From assembly GCF_025628985.1 (NCBI RefSeq), contig NZ_JAOTEM010000003.1, positions 1 to 64,000 on the forward strand: 64,000 nucleotides of DNA. Reading direction: 5' to 3'. The position numbers were made by a program, and so were the translations under genes. Below, one piece after another: positions 32,210 to 41,452 of this stretch. Each line of letters begins with the position of its first letter. The stretch's first letter is position 1. This DNA comes from Chryseobacterium edaphi (GTDB taxonomy: Bacteria; Bacteroidota; Bacteroidia; Flavobacteriales; Weeksellaceae). Under the pieces are notes generated by a model that saw only the letters and a program-made list of their open reading frames with translations, ran no database searches and had not been told where the DNA came from.

Positions 32210-34204
32210 CTAAAAATTATATCCCTTAAAGTTAGACTGCTGAATCCTGTTTGCAGAAATTGTTTCCTCAGTCAAAGGCGCCGATTCAACCTCTACATTG
32301 TGCATGGTAACTCCCCATGATTTAAAATCATCACTTCCGATGTACTTCACAAAGTTGTATAAACTGAGTGTAATTTTTTGTTTTACCGTCAAAAGAATAT
32401 CGTTGATATAGGTGTTATCAATAATCACATATTTCAGATCAGGTGGAATATTGTGTGCTCTCAATGATGGATGACTGCTTCGTGAAGGAATTGTACCTTC
32501 AGCCATAAGATCTTTGAGAACCATACTGAAGTAATCGTTGATTCTTCTGTCTATCTTAAATCCTAAAAGGAAATTAACTTTATAAATTGTTCCCGGTAAA
32601 ATCTCATCCACAGTATACTTAAATGTATAAGGATCTTCCTGATTGACAATACTTAAAATAAAATAGTGATCTGCTCTTTTTGGTTGTTTTTTAATGATAG
32701 AATATATTATTTTCGCCTCAACTTCATCGTTATATTTTGCTCTGCTCAAATAAGCCAGATTGGTACAATATTTAGGAATAGTCTCATCCAGTTTCATGTC
32801 TTTAATGATCGCAACATATTTACTGATTTTAACAAAATTAATAAATTTAGCTTTGATTAATCTACCGTTAATCCAAGAGTACATACAGATTCCGATAAAT
32901 CCTGCTAAGATTACGGTAATCCATCCTCCTTCAAAAAACTTAATGATGTTTGCACTGAAAAATCCTAATTCGATTGACATATAGGTCATTGCAAAAACTA
33001 AAATGATCAATTTGTTCACTCTTTTCTTCAGGAGCCAGAATACAAGCAATATAGTAGTCATCAACATTGTAACAGTAATTGAAAGACCATAAGCTGCTTC
33101 CATTTTACCGGATTCTCTAAAGTGCAGAACAACAATGATGCACAAAAACAAAAGTCCCCAGTTAATTCTCGGAATATACATTTGTCCTTTCACACCGGAA
33201 GGGTAATTAATCTTTTGGTTAGGCCACAAATTAAGCGACATCGCTTCAGAAAAAATAGTAAATGAACCTGTTATTAACGCCTGACTTGCAATAATTGCGG
33301 CGGCTGTCGCCAAAATAACTCCCGGTAAAATCATCCAGCTTTCCATAATTCCGAAAAAAGGATTTATTGTTATCAAACCTTCCTTTCCATAATTACTTAA
33401 AAGCCATGAACCTTGTCCTAAATAATTTAAAATCAACATGATTTTTACAAAAGCCCAACTTACTCTGATATTTTTTGCTCCACAATGTCCCAAATCTGAA
33501 TATAATGCTTCAGCTCCTGTTGTACAAAGGAAAACTGCTCCCAAAATAACAATTGCACTTGGTGAATCGACGATTAGTTTATAAGCATAATAAGGATTAA
33601 AAGACCTTAGAATTTCAAAATTTTCGCTCAGGTGAGAAACACCCAAACCTCCTAAAATAAGGAACCATATGACCATGATCGGTCCGAAAAACTTACCAAT
33701 AAAGCTCGTTCCAAACTGCTGAACTACAAATATTACAATTAATATCGCAATGGTAATAGGAACTACCGGTGTATGTGGATTATAAATCTCAAGTCCTTCA
33801 ATAGCAGACATTACCGTAAGTGACGGAGTAATGACACCATCTGCAATCAATGCTGCTGCTCCGATGATAGCAATGAGATAAAGCCAACGCTTCTTTAAAT
33901 TCTTTACTAAAGAAAACAGAGCTAAAATCCCACCTTCACCTTTGTTATCAGCTCTTAAAGCAATGATAACATATTTTAGCGTCGTTTGTAAAGTTAAAGT
34001 CCAGATGATACAAGAAAGTGCTCCTTCAATGTATTCATTAAAAGGCATGCTGTTTTCAGTTCCTCTTGCATTCACAATCGCTTTCATTACGTAAAGCGGT
34101 GATGTACCAATATCACCGAAAACGATTCCGAGTGAAACAAGAACTCCTACGAATGAAAGTTTTTTAAGATCTATATGATGACCTCCTTCTGTAACTTCTG
34201 CCAT
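32210..34204 (-). CDS. kup: KUP-family potassium uptake protein
   Basis: A 664-aa inner-membrane K+/H+ symporter. About twelve helices occupy residues 15-440 and a cytosolic C-terminal domain the rest. The family N-terminus VLVSLGIVFGDIGTSPLYVMKAI, then ADNKGEGGILALFSLV, and ADGVITPSLTVMSAIEGLEI are diagnostic. Monocistronic with a TTG-N18-TACATTTG promoter at 34256-34228. No terminator seen downstream. Confidence 0.93.
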   Translation of the reverse strand: MAEVTEGGHHIDLKKLSFVGVLVSLGIVFGDIGTSPLYVMKAIVNARGTENSMPFNEYIEGALSCIIWTLTLQTTLKYVIIALRADNKGEGGILALFSLVKNLKKRWLYLIAIIGAAALIADGVITPSLTVMSAIEGLEIYNPHTPVVPITIAILIVIFVVQQFGTSFIGKFFGPIMVIWFLILGGLGVSHLSENFEILRSFNPYYAYKLIVDSPSAIVILGAVFLCTTGAEALYSDLGHCGAKNIRVSWAFVKIMLILNYLGQGSWLLSNYGKEGLITINPFFGIMESWMILPGVILATAAAIIASQALITGSFTIFSEAMSLNLWPNQKINYPSGVKGQMYIPRINWGLLFLCIIVVLHFRESGKMEAAYGLSITVTMLMTTILLVFWLLKKRVNKLIILVFAMTYMSIELGFFSANIIKFFEGGWITVILAGFIGICMYSWINGRLIKAKFINFVKISKYVAIIKDMKLDETIPKYCTNLAYLSRAKYNDEVEAKIIYSIIKKQPKRADHYFILSIVNQEDPYTFKYTVDEILPGTIYKVNFLLGFKIDRRINDYFSMVLKDLMAEGTIPSRSSHPSLRAHNIPPDLKYVIIDNTYINDILLTVKQKITLSLYNFVKYIGSDDFKSWGVTMHNVEVESAPLTEETISANRIQQSNFKGYNF

Positions 34205-34227
34205 GTCAGCTAAATATTTTGAAAGCG

Positions 34228-34256
34228 CAAATGTATACTAAATTTATGACCCTCAA
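34228..34256 (-). promoter_or_regulatory. Promoter of kup
   Basis: TTG at 34256-34254, an 18-nt spacer and TACATTTG at 34235-34228 on the minus strand; ATG at 34204. Confidence 0.6.
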
Positions 34257-34284
34257 CTAAAATAGTCATGCATTGTATAAATGA

Positions 34285-34310
34285 AAAAACTTCCTTTCGG
34301 AAGTTTTTTT
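34285..34310 (-). terminator. Terminator of the E1 beta gene
   Basis: AAACTTCC / GGAAGTTT with a TTTC-type loop and a T-run, adjoining the stop at 34311. Confidence 0.75.
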
Positions 34311-35294
34311 CTATGATTTAACGTACATTGCTTTTTTGATTTCCTCTTTTACTTTTTCAAGTTTCGGGAACCAATCTGCAAATAATGCTGCTGAATAAGG
34401 CGCAGGAGCATCAGGAGTCGTAATTCTCTTAATTGGAGCATCTAAATAATCAAATGCTTTTTGCTGTACCATATAAGTAATTTCTGAAGATACAGAACCA
34501 AACGGCCAAGCTTCTTCTAAAATTACCAATCTGTTTGTTTTCTTTACTGAAGCTAATACCGTATCGAAATCTAAAGGCCGAACTGTTCTTAAGTCGATTA
34601 CCTCAACAGAAATACCTTCTTTAGCCATATCTTCAGCTGCCTGAATCGCTAATTTCATGATTTTTCCGAAAGAAACCAAAGTTACATCTGTACCTTCTTT
34701 TTTTATTTCTGCTTTTCCTATTGGTAAGTAATATTCTTCTTCAGGAATTTCCATTTTGTCTCCGTACATCTGTTCAGATTCCATGAAAATTACCGGATCG
34801 TTATCCTGAATTGCAGTTTTTAATAATCCTTTCGCATCATAAGGGTTTGAAGGAACCACTACTTTAAGACCAGGAATATTTGCATACCAGTTTTCAAAAG
34901 CCTGAGAGTGCGTTGCTCCCAACTGACCTGCAGAAGCTGTAGGACCACGGAAAACAATCGGACAGTTCCACTGACCACCACTCATCTGACGGATTTTTGC
35001 TGCGTTGTTGATGATCTGATCGATCCCAACAAGGGCAAAGTTGAACGTCATATATTCTACAATTGGTCTGTTACCATTCATTGCAGCACCCACAGCGATC
35101 CCTGTAAAACCAAGTTCAGCAATAGGTGTATCGATTACACGTTTAGCACCAAACTCATCCAACATTCCTTTTGAAGCTTTGTAAGCACCGTTGTATTCTG
35201 CTACCTCTTCTCCCATTAGAAAAATGGATTCGTCTTTACGCATTTCCTCGCTCATTGCCTGCGCAATCACTTCACGAAAAGTATATTCTGCCAT
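34311..35294 (-). CDS. Pyruvate dehydrogenase E1 component, beta subunit
   Basis: A 327-aa thiamine-diphosphate enzyme subunit of the alpha2-beta2 type that decarboxylates pyruvate and passes the acetyl group to E2. It shows FLMGEEVAEYNGAYKASKGML, RVIDTPIAELGFTGIAVGAA, RGPTASAGQLGATHSQAFE and a C-terminal TPDAPAPYSAAL. The alpha subunit and E2 genes are not adjacent, so the complex is encoded at separate loci. Could also be a branched-chain 2-oxo acid dehydrogenase beta subunit, but the fit is best to pyruvate. Confidence 0.88.
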   Translation of the reverse strand: MAEYTFREVIAQAMSEEMRKDESIFLMGEEVAEYNGAYKASKGMLDEFGAKRVIDTPIAELGFTGIAVGAAMNGNRPIVEYMTFNFALVGIDQIINNAAKIRQMSGGQWNCPIVFRGPTASAGQLGATHSQAFENWYANIPGLKVVVPSNPYDAKGLLKTAIQDNDPVIFMESEQMYGDKMEIPEEEYYLPIGKAEIKKEGTDVTLVSFGKIMKLAIQAAEDMAKEGISVEVIDLRTVRPLDFDTVLASVKKTNRLVILEEAWPFGSVSSEITYMVQQKAFDYLDAPIKRITTPDAPAPYSAALFADWFPKLEKVKEEIKKAMYVKS

Positions 35295-35396
35295 ATTTAT
35301 TTGAAAAATTTAGAGTACAAAAATAGTAATTATTTATTATTTACGTCACAAAAAAGACAACTCATTGAAGAAACGCTTTCATAAATCTTCGTGATT

Positions 35397-35990
35397 TTAA
35401 GATTTTTTTAATTCTTGATAATTGTTTTTGAGATTAACCAAAATTTTACCATAGGTATTTTTATAAATCCAATACAAGAAAAAGATAGCCATAATCAATG
35501 CAATTGCAAAAACAACATAATTAATTAATTCAGGAGTTAAGGAATCAGGATTGGTTGCATTAAAAGTCCCGTTTCTTTTTCCATCTTGATAACCTGCCAT
35601 AAAATCCTGTGTATTGTGTTTAAAATTAACAATATTATTAACAACAATTACTAAAATTGAAATTAACGCATAGCCCAAGACCATTTTTCTTAAATTTAAA
35701 ATATTGCTCATCAACGAAATAGAATTTTGACTCACTTTTATTTTTTTGAATGAATAAATAATGAAAATAAAAAACACAGTAAATAATCCTATTCTTAAAT
35801 AAGGAAACTCACTGTCAATATAACCAATTATAAACCATAAAATCACTTCTATCAAGCCAATTATAAGTAAAGTTTTGGTAACTGAAATAGATTTCTCTTT
35901 AATCATTGAATATATTTCTGTTGCAGAGTAATTTTTAAATTCATTTTTGTTTTTATTCCAATCTTCTTTTAAAAGTTCTAATTCATCCAT
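35397..35990 (-). CDS. Membrane protein partner of the ECF sigma factor, candidate anti-sigma
   Basis: A 197-aa protein: a cytosolic N-terminal helix region (1-37, ELELLKEDWNKNKNEFKNYSATEIY), four membrane helices (about 38-58, 64-82, 103-121, 154-176) and a short C-terminal tail. It starts 1 bp after the sigma-factor stop, the position of an anti-sigma gene. It lacks the HxxxCxxC zinc motif of ZAS anti-sigmas, so any anti-sigma role is inferred from context. Homologues often carry the unsupported name beta-carotene monooxygenase. Confidence 0.6.
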   Translation of the reverse strand: MDELELLKEDWNKNKNEFKNYSATEIYSMIKEKSISVTKTLLIIGLIEVILWFIIGYIDSEFPYLRIGLFTVFFIFIIYSFKKIKVSQNSISLMSNILNLRKMVLGYALISILVIVVNNIVNFKHNTQDFMAGYQDGKRNGTFNATNPDSLTPELINYVVFAIALIMAIFFLYWIYKNTYGKILVNLKNNYQELKKS

Positions 35991-35991
35991 C

Positions 35992-36489
35992 TTATTCTGC
36001 GTTTATTTTTGATTTCAAATTATTTTTAGCTCTATTCATCTTTACTCTTGCATTTCCTTCGGTAATCCCCAAAATATCACCGATTTCTTTAAAAGATTTG
36101 TTGTCAAGGTACATCATAATTAATGCTTTTTCAATATCAGATAACCTATAGATGTGCTGATACATTTCTTTGAGTTTATGTTCATCATCTTCGTAAGATT
36201 CTTCTTTTATTTTTAGAGACGAAAAACTAATATCAACTTGTTGTAACTGATATTTTTTAGATTTCTTAGATAATGTCATTGCTGTATTTAAAGCCACCTG
36301 ATACATCCAGGTAGAAAATTTAGATTCTCGTCTGAAACCCGAATAAGATTTCCACAGCTGTATCGTAATTTCCTGAAAAAGATCCTCGTGATCTTCAGAA
36401 TTATTTGTATAAATTCTACATATTTTATGTACAATTCTTTGATTTTCTTTAAAAACATCAATAAATTTTTTCTCCAAATCTGAACTCAT
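35992..36489 (-). CDS. ECF-type RNA polymerase sigma factor
   Basis: A 165-aa alternative sigma factor. Region 2 is NSEDHEDLFQEITIQLWKSY with the core-binding and -10 melting part GFRRESKFSTWMYQVALNTAM; region 4 is YLDNKSFKEIGDILGITEGNARVKMNRAK. It forms a two-gene operon with the membrane protein downstream. A GTAACG motif in the upstream region (on the minus strand near 36520) resembles ECF -35 elements and could mark autoregulation; this is weak. Confidence 0.9.
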   Translation of the reverse strand: MSSDLEKKFIDVFKENQRIVHKICRIYTNNSEDHEDLFQEITIQLWKSYSGFRRESKFSTWMYQVALNTAMTLSKKSKKYQLQQVDISFSSLKIKEESYEDDEHKLKEMYQHIYRLSDIEKALIMMYLDNKSFKEIGDILGITEGNARVKMNRAKNNLKSKINAE

Positions 36490-36534
36490 ACTTTATATGT
36501 ATACAATTTTATTTTTCGTTACAGATAATTACAT

Positions 36535-36562
36535 AAAAAAAGACAACTCATTGCTGAGCTGC
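36535..36562 (-). terminator. Terminator of the DUF2147 gene
   Basis: On the minus strand AGCTCA-gcaa-TGAGTT (one G-T pair) is followed by TTTTTTT. It separates DUF2147 from the sigma operon. Confidence 0.5.
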
Positions 36563-36590
36563 CCTATAATTTAATATTATTTTTAACTGA

Positions 36591-37010
36591 TTAGTTGACT
36601 TTCTGCCAAACCTGAGTTCTTCCTAAAAGAGAAACTCCCATATAACCTCTTACATTCAGTTTATCTCCGGTTCTTGTAATGGTACATTTGTAAGTTTTAC
36701 CTGTTTTAGGATCTGTAATTGTTCCGTCTGTAAATTCATCACCATCTTTTTCAAGACCTCTGATGATTTCCATTCCTAAGATTGGTTTATTTTTACGGTC
36801 GTCTTTACATCCTACACAATTCGGATTTGCCGGTTTGATCAATAACTGAGAAACTTTACCGTAATACTTACCGTCAGATTTTTTCCAGATTTCAACGATA
36901 GATTTCGCCTGCTTTGTTTCGTCATCAATTGTTTTCCATTTTCCTTCAATTTGTGCAAATGACATTACACTGAATAAAGAAAGTACGAATGTTGCTAATA
37001 ATTTTTTCAT
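36591..37010 (-). CDS. DUF2147 secreted protein
   Basis: A 139-aa exported protein (signal peptide ending VMSFAQ) with the DUF2147 signature: IEGKWKTIDDETKQAKSIVEIW, GKYYGKVSQLL, the cysteine pair in NCVGCKDDRKNKPI, GMEIIRGLEKDGDE, DPKTGKTYKCTI and RGYMGVSLLGRTQVWQ. The domain is a lipocalin-like or small beta-barrel of unknown function. Monocistronic. Confidence 0.85.
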   Translation of the reverse strand: MKKLLATFVLSLFSVMSFAQIEGKWKTIDDETKQAKSIVEIWKKSDGKYYGKVSQLLIKPANPNCVGCKDDRKNKPILGMEIIRGLEKDGDEFTDGTITDPKTGKTYKCTITRTGDKLNVRGYMGVSLLGRTQVWQKVN

Positions 37011-37154
37011 TATAATTTAGTTTAATTTTATTAATAGATCACAAATTTGTTCAATAGTTAAAAATAGAAATAAATTTTAAACATGCAAACATTTTTATTA
37101 TCCTTTGCATATATAGTAACAGATTTATGAAATTTTTAAATTAAATAATATTAC

Positions 37155-39083
37155 CTAATTGAGTTTTCTATTGATCACCCTGTTCATATAATCCTGATAC
37201 CAAGCTTTTGCAATGAGTTTCCCTTTTTCAGTTTCAGGAGAATTTATTTTACCGTTTAAATTATTTTCAAATCCCAAATCATTCTTATCATAAATCCCTG
37301 TAATTTCTTTTCCGTCAAAACGATACATATAATTCCCAATAATGAACTGTTCTGAAGAACCATCTGAATTAACTATCAAAGGTGAATACTTCTTATCACT
37401 CAACAAACTTCTTCCCCAGCTTCTTATTTTCTTGTTGTACCCGATCAAATCTGCCAATGTAGGATAAATATCAATCTGCTGTGCAACTTCATTATTAATT
37501 CCTTTCAAATTAAATTTCGGATTTGGAGAATAGAAAATCAACGGAACAGCAAATCGGTTCATTGCTTTTTCATATTCAGAATAATAAATCTGGTTGGGAT
37601 GATCTCCTGTGAAAACGAAAATCGTATTATTGTACCAAGGTTGCTTCTTAGCCGTTTCAAAATATTTTTTGATCGAATAATCGGTATATTCCATCGGTTC
37701 GTGCATTTCAACTTTCCCCTTCTTAAATTTTCCGTTATATTTTTCAGGAATTTTAAAAGGATGGTGAGACGATGCAGTAAAAACCGTGGCCATAAAAGGT
37801 TGTGTTTTCCCAACGTTTTTAGCGAAATACTGCAAAAACGGTTCGTCCCATATTGCCCACATTCCGTCGAAATCTTCATTGTGATTGTATTCGTCTTTAC
37901 CGAAATAATGTTTAAACCCAAGAATATTTCCAAAACCTAAAAATCCCATCGAACCATTCGGCGCACCGTGATAAAACGACGTGTCGTAACCCATTTCATT
38001 ACAAACCGAAACAATTGACTGAATTTTCTGATTGGAATATGGCGAACTTGTAAAAGCATCCGTCAAACTCGGAATTCCCGCCAAAATACTGCTCATCCCG
38101 TGAATCGACTGTCTTCCGTTGGCAAAAGTATTCGGGAAAATCAAGCTTTCATTTGCCAAACTGTCGATGAAAGGAGTATAAGAAACGTAATCTTTGATAT
38201 TTTTATCTTTATTAAACGCTCCGGAATATTCTCTTCCGAAAGATTCTACAATAAAAATAACTACATTTGGTTTCTCTGTAATCTGTCTGTCGTAGATTTT
38301 ATAGGGTTGAATATTTTCGTCAATAAATTTCTCATCTACAAAATGAACTTCTTTAAAATTGTTGGTTCTTAATGTTCTGAAAAACGAAAAAGTACTGTTT
38401 AAAACCACATTTCCCTGAAGCGGAGTTTTCACAAATCTATTGGCATCAACCAGATTTATCGGTCTTGTACTGTGTTTGAAATCGCCACGAATTCCTCCTA
38501 CGACCAAAACTGCCGTCAGACAAATGCTTAAAACAGATAATAGAAAATAAGGAAACAATTTTACAGGTTTTCTCTCAGCTATTTTTACTTTTTTATAGAG
38601 AAACACCCACAAAGCCATTAAAACCACAAACCAGAAGATTACAAAAGGATGTTCTTTGGTAGAAACCGTGAATACTTTAAAAATGTTCGTTTCGTGTTGC
38701 GCTACCTGAAAAGCCGCGGAAGTCAATCTTGTCTGAGAAAATTTATAATAGATAAAATCCCCGAAATTCATGGCATAAGCAATTCCGTTGGTGATAAAAT
38801 ATAGCCAGAAAAGAATTCTTTGGTAAACTTTTTTGGTATTAATGATAATCGGAATTAAACTTAAAAGAATAAACAATGCATTGACGTATAAAATGGCCGT
38901 TGTATCAAACGCAATTCCGTGATAGGCAAGGCTGAAATAATCACTAATGCTGTCAATTTTTATTAAATCTTTATTGAAAAACCAAAATAAGAATCTGACA
39001 AACTGATAAAAAACAAAAGCCAAAAAAATCCTGTAGCACAGAGCCAGGACTTCCTGTTTTCTAAATTCTTTAAAAAATTTCAT
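37155..39083 (-). CDS. LTA synthase-like sulfatase-fold membrane enzyme
   Basis: A 642-aa protein with about five N-terminal membrane helices (1-200) and a periplasmic sulfatase-fold domain. NVVIFIVESFGREYSGAF gives the metal-ligand Glu280, NGRQSIHGMSSILAG holds the likely nucleophile region (Ser326 in place of the LtaS threonine), and VFTGDHPNQ supplies later metal ligands. In Gram-positives LtaS transfers glycerol phosphate. In this Gram-negative lineage there is no lipoteichoic acid, so it more likely transfers phosphoglycerol or phosphoethanolamine to a glycan or lipid, as OpgB or EptA do. Confidence 0.8.
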   Translation of the reverse strand: MKFFKEFRKQEVLALCYRIFLAFVFYQFVRFLFWFFNKDLIKIDSISDYFSLAYHGIAFDTTAILYVNALFILLSLIPIIINTKKVYQRILFWLYFITNGIAYAMNFGDFIYYKFSQTRLTSAAFQVAQHETNIFKVFTVSTKEHPFVIFWFVVLMALWVFLYKKVKIAERKPVKLFPYFLLSVLSICLTAVLVVGGIRGDFKHSTRPINLVDANRFVKTPLQGNVVLNSTFSFFRTLRTNNFKEVHFVDEKFIDENIQPYKIYDRQITEKPNVVIFIVESFGREYSGAFNKDKNIKDYVSYTPFIDSLANESLIFPNTFANGRQSIHGMSSILAGIPSLTDAFTSSPYSNQKIQSIVSVCNEMGYDTSFYHGAPNGSMGFLGFGNILGFKHYFGKDEYNHNEDFDGMWAIWDEPFLQYFAKNVGKTQPFMATVFTASSHHPFKIPEKYNGKFKKGKVEMHEPMEYTDYSIKKYFETAKKQPWYNNTIFVFTGDHPNQIYYSEYEKAMNRFAVPLIFYSPNPKFNLKGINNEVAQQIDIYPTLADLIGYNKKIRSWGRSLLSDKKYSPLIVNSDGSSEQFIIGNYMYRFDGKEITGIYDKNDLGFENNLNGKINSPETEKGKLIAKAWYQDYMNRVINRKLN

Positions 39084-39231
39084 TGATATCTAAATGTTTT
39101 TAAAGGTCAAATATGATCGCCGCTTGAAAAAATCTTTTGTTGAGACGATTTTCGCGATGCAAATTTACATTAAATTCATAGCATTGTAATTTTTAGTTCA
39201 TATTAATTAAGGTTAAAATTTTTAAAAAATG

Positions 39232-39239
39232 TAATTTTG
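39232..39239 (+). promoter_or_regulatory. -7 box 5 nt before the pssA ATG
   Basis: TAATTTTG ends at 39239, and ATG begins at 39245. A leaderless or near-leaderless mRNA is predicted. No -33 box recognised. Confidence 0.4.
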
Positions 39240-39244
39240 CTTTT

Positions 39245-39988
39245 ATGAATTTCATTAAAAATAATCTGGCAAATGCCATCACACTCGGAAATTTATTTTC
39301 AGGCTGCGTCGGAGCTGTCCATCTGATTTTAGGCGATTATGAGACAACTGCAATCTGCATTATCCTTTCTCTGATTTTGGATTTTTTCGACGGATTTGTT
39401 GCAAGAGCTTTGAAAGCCAATTCCAATTTGGGAACACAGCTAGATTCTTTGGCAGATATGGTGAGTTTCGGCTTGATTCCCGGTTTAGCAATGTTTAAAA
39501 TGCTTGAACCTTTTGGCAATGAGATTTTAGGAATTCATCTACCTTTTGACATCAAATATTTTGGATTTTTGATCACTCTTTTTTCATGTTTGAGATTGGC
39601 GATTTTCAATTTGGATGAAGACCAGAAATATTATTTTAAAGGGTTGAATACGCCTTCAAATACAATCTTGATTTTTGGAATTTGTTATTTATTAAATACT
39701 TACGGAGAAAAAACAGGAAATGAATCATCTGAATTATCACGTTTTATTTTTGAAAACCTACAATTATTTTTATTTGCTATAACCATCTTGAGTTCATGGC
39801 TTTTAATTTCTCCGATCAAAATGATTGCCATGAAATTCAAATCAATGAAGTTGCAGGATAATTATCCGAAATTGGCTTTGTTGATTGGTGCAATTCTTAT
39901 TTTAATTATATTTAAAACAGTCGGAATTCCTTTGGTGATTCTCTATTATATTTTTATTTCACTAATCTTTCAGAAACAGTTAAAATAA
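39245..39988 (+). CDS. pssA: CDP-diacylglycerol--serine O-phosphatidyltransferase
   Basis: Makes phosphatidylserine, the precursor of phosphatidylethanolamine, in the inner membrane. The 247-aa chain has the full signature D49-G50, A53-R54, Gly63, Asp67, Asp71 (DFFDGFVARALKANSNLG, then TQLDSLAD) and about seven membrane helices. The start ANAITLGNLFSGCVGAVHLI is characteristic of bacterial type-II PssA. Monocistronic; a large inverted repeat follows at 40011-40041. Confidence 0.9.
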   Translation: MNFIKNNLANAITLGNLFSGCVGAVHLILGDYETTAICIILSLILDFFDGFVARALKANSNLGTQLDSLADMVSFGLIPGLAMFKMLEPFGNEILGIHLPFDIKYFGFLITLFSCLRLAIFNLDEDQKYYFKGLNTPSNTILIFGICYLLNTYGEKTGNESSELSRFIFENLQLFLFAITILSSWLLISPIKMIAMKFKSMKLQDNYPKLALLIGAILILIIFKTVGIPLVILYYIFISLIFQKQLK

Positions 39989-40010
39989 AGATTCAACGTT
40001 AGTACACTCA

Positions 40011-40041
40011 ACCTTGTCAAGGTTTTGAACCTTGACAAGGT
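40011..40041. repeat. Perfect inverted repeat (family R3)
   Basis: Arms ACCTTGTCAAGG and CCTTGACAAGGT with a 7-nt loop ttttgaa. Each arm is itself a palindrome around one base, so it can form a cruciform or two small hairpins. There is no T-run after it, so it is not a usual terminator. Confidence 0.6.
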
Positions 40042-40081
40042 GAAATTTAAACATAAACAACCTCATACTTTCAAATAAAAA

Positions 40082-40846
40082 ATGAACTTAAAATTACATA
40101 AACCTCTTTGTATTTTCGATCTTGAAACAACGGGAATCAACGTTGGAAAAGACCGAATTGTTGAAATCTGTATTTTAAAAGTAAATCCGGACTCTTCAAG
40201 AGAAAGCAAAACCTGGCGTGTAAATCCTGAAATGCCAATTCCACTACAATCCAGTGAAGTACACGGAATTTATGATGAAGACGTGAAAGATGCTCCAACT
40301 TTTAAAGAAATTGCCTCTAAAGTAGTAGAAATGATTTCTGGCGCAGATTTGGGTGGGTTTAATTCTAACCGATTTGATGTTCCTTTATTGGCGGAAGAAC
40401 TACTCCGTGCAGATTTTGATTTTGATTTGAGTAAATTCAAATTAGTTGATGCACAGACGATTTATCATAAAATGGAACCTCGAAATCTTGGTGCAGCATA
40501 TAACTTTTATTGTGGTAAAACTTTGGAAAATGCTCATTCTGCAGAAGCTGATGTTTTGGCAACGTTTGAAGTTTTGGATGCTCAGGTTGGAAAATATGAT
40601 GATGTTCCGAAAGACATCAATGCGTTGAGCGAATTTAGTTTTCATAATAAAAATGCTGATTTGGCAGGTTTTATCGGATTTAATGATAAAAATATTGAGG
40701 TTTTTAACTTCGGAAAATATAAAGGTCAAGGTGTGAAAGATGTTTTCAAAAAAGATCTTGGCTATTACGGATGGTTGCAGAATGCTGATTTTCCGTTGTA
40801 TACAAAGAAAGTGTTTACCAAAATTCAGTTAGCAAGTAAATTTTAA
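40082..40846 (+). CDS. DEDDh 3'-5' exonuclease with ExoX-like C-terminal domain
   Basis: A 254-aa nuclease of the DnaQ group: ExoI motif FDLETTGIN (Asp, Glu), the middle SNRFDVPLLAEEL and ExoIII motif HSAEADVLAT (His, Asp) give the DEDDh set. The C-terminal part (about 200-254: FNFGKYKGQGVKDVF, then LGYYGWLQNADFP) matches the ExoX-like C-terminal module. Likely DNA repair or degradation, possibly proofreading; whether it acts with the polymerase cannot be told. Confidence 0.88.
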   Translation: MNLKLHKPLCIFDLETTGINVGKDRIVEICILKVNPDSSRESKTWRVNPEMPIPLQSSEVHGIYDEDVKDAPTFKEIASKVVEMISGADLGGFNSNRFDVPLLAEELLRADFDFDLSKFKLVDAQTIYHKMEPRNLGAAYNFYCGKTLENAHSAEADVLATFEVLDAQVGKYDDVPKDINALSEFSFHNKNADLAGFIGFNDKNIEVFNFGKYKGQGVKDVFKKDLGYYGWLQNADFPLYTKKVFTKIQLASKF

Positions 40847-41044
40847 AAAACGGTTTTTTAACCGCAAAAGAATCAAAAGATTATAATATTTTCTAAGTTT
40901 TTCAAAAGCAAGCAAAATGTATAAGCCCTATTTTTATAGCTTTTAATAATCATATTTTTCAATTGGTCTTCTGTTTATTTTTGGTAGAAAATATTTTAAT
41001 TTCCTTTATGGAACAAATATTGGAGTTACAAACATTAAAAGAGA

Positions 41045-41446
41045 ATGAGTGATTTAGTTAAGTTCAAATTTTACGAAACAGCTCTCGAAGCGAACAGAGA
41101 TAAACAGATCTTAGCTGAAAACGATATTCAGAGCTTCATTGCGAACGAGCAGCTTATACAATCAGATTGGTTGCTTTCACAAGCAGTTGGCGGAATTCAA
41201 TTACAGGTTTTTGAAGATGATTTTGAGAATGCCGAAAAGGTCTTAGCTGATTTTAAAGAAAATGAAAAATTTTCTCTTGAGGTTGAGCATACCATTGAAG
41301 ATCCAAAGTTCGATTTTGTATGCCCGAAATGTGGTTCCAACCATATTTACCGAGATGACAGCTCAACGAGTTTTTTCGGAATTTCTTTGATTTCAAGCCA
41401 TAAATTTGTTTGTTATTATTGCGAGAATGAGTTTACGCACGAGTAA
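41045..41446 (+). CDS. DUF2007 domain protein with zinc ribbon
   Basis: A 133-aa soluble protein. The first 75 residues match the putative signal-transducing DUF2007 domain (VKFKFYETALEANRDKQILAENDI, GGIQLQVFEDDFENAEKVL). The last part has two CxxC pairs (VCPKCGSNHIY and CYYCENEF), likely binding zinc. No clear partner except the unknown gene 6 bp downstream. The 198 bp before it hold a TATTTTTG box (40976-40983) and nothing else notable. Confidence 0.75.
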   Translation: MSDLVKFKFYETALEANRDKQILAENDIQSFIANEQLIQSDWLLSQAVGGIQLQVFEDDFENAEKVLADFKENEKFSLEVEHTIEDPKFDFVCPKCGSNHIYRDDSSTSFFGISLISSHKFVCYYCENEFTHE

Positions 41447-41452
41447 TTTTTT

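Noticed and set aside
35349..36562. Shared segment aaaaaagacaactcattg near 35350 and 36537
   Set aside because: Only the copy near 36537 forms a hairpin terminator. The other lacks a partner arm, so I treat the likeness as a minor duplication or coincidence.
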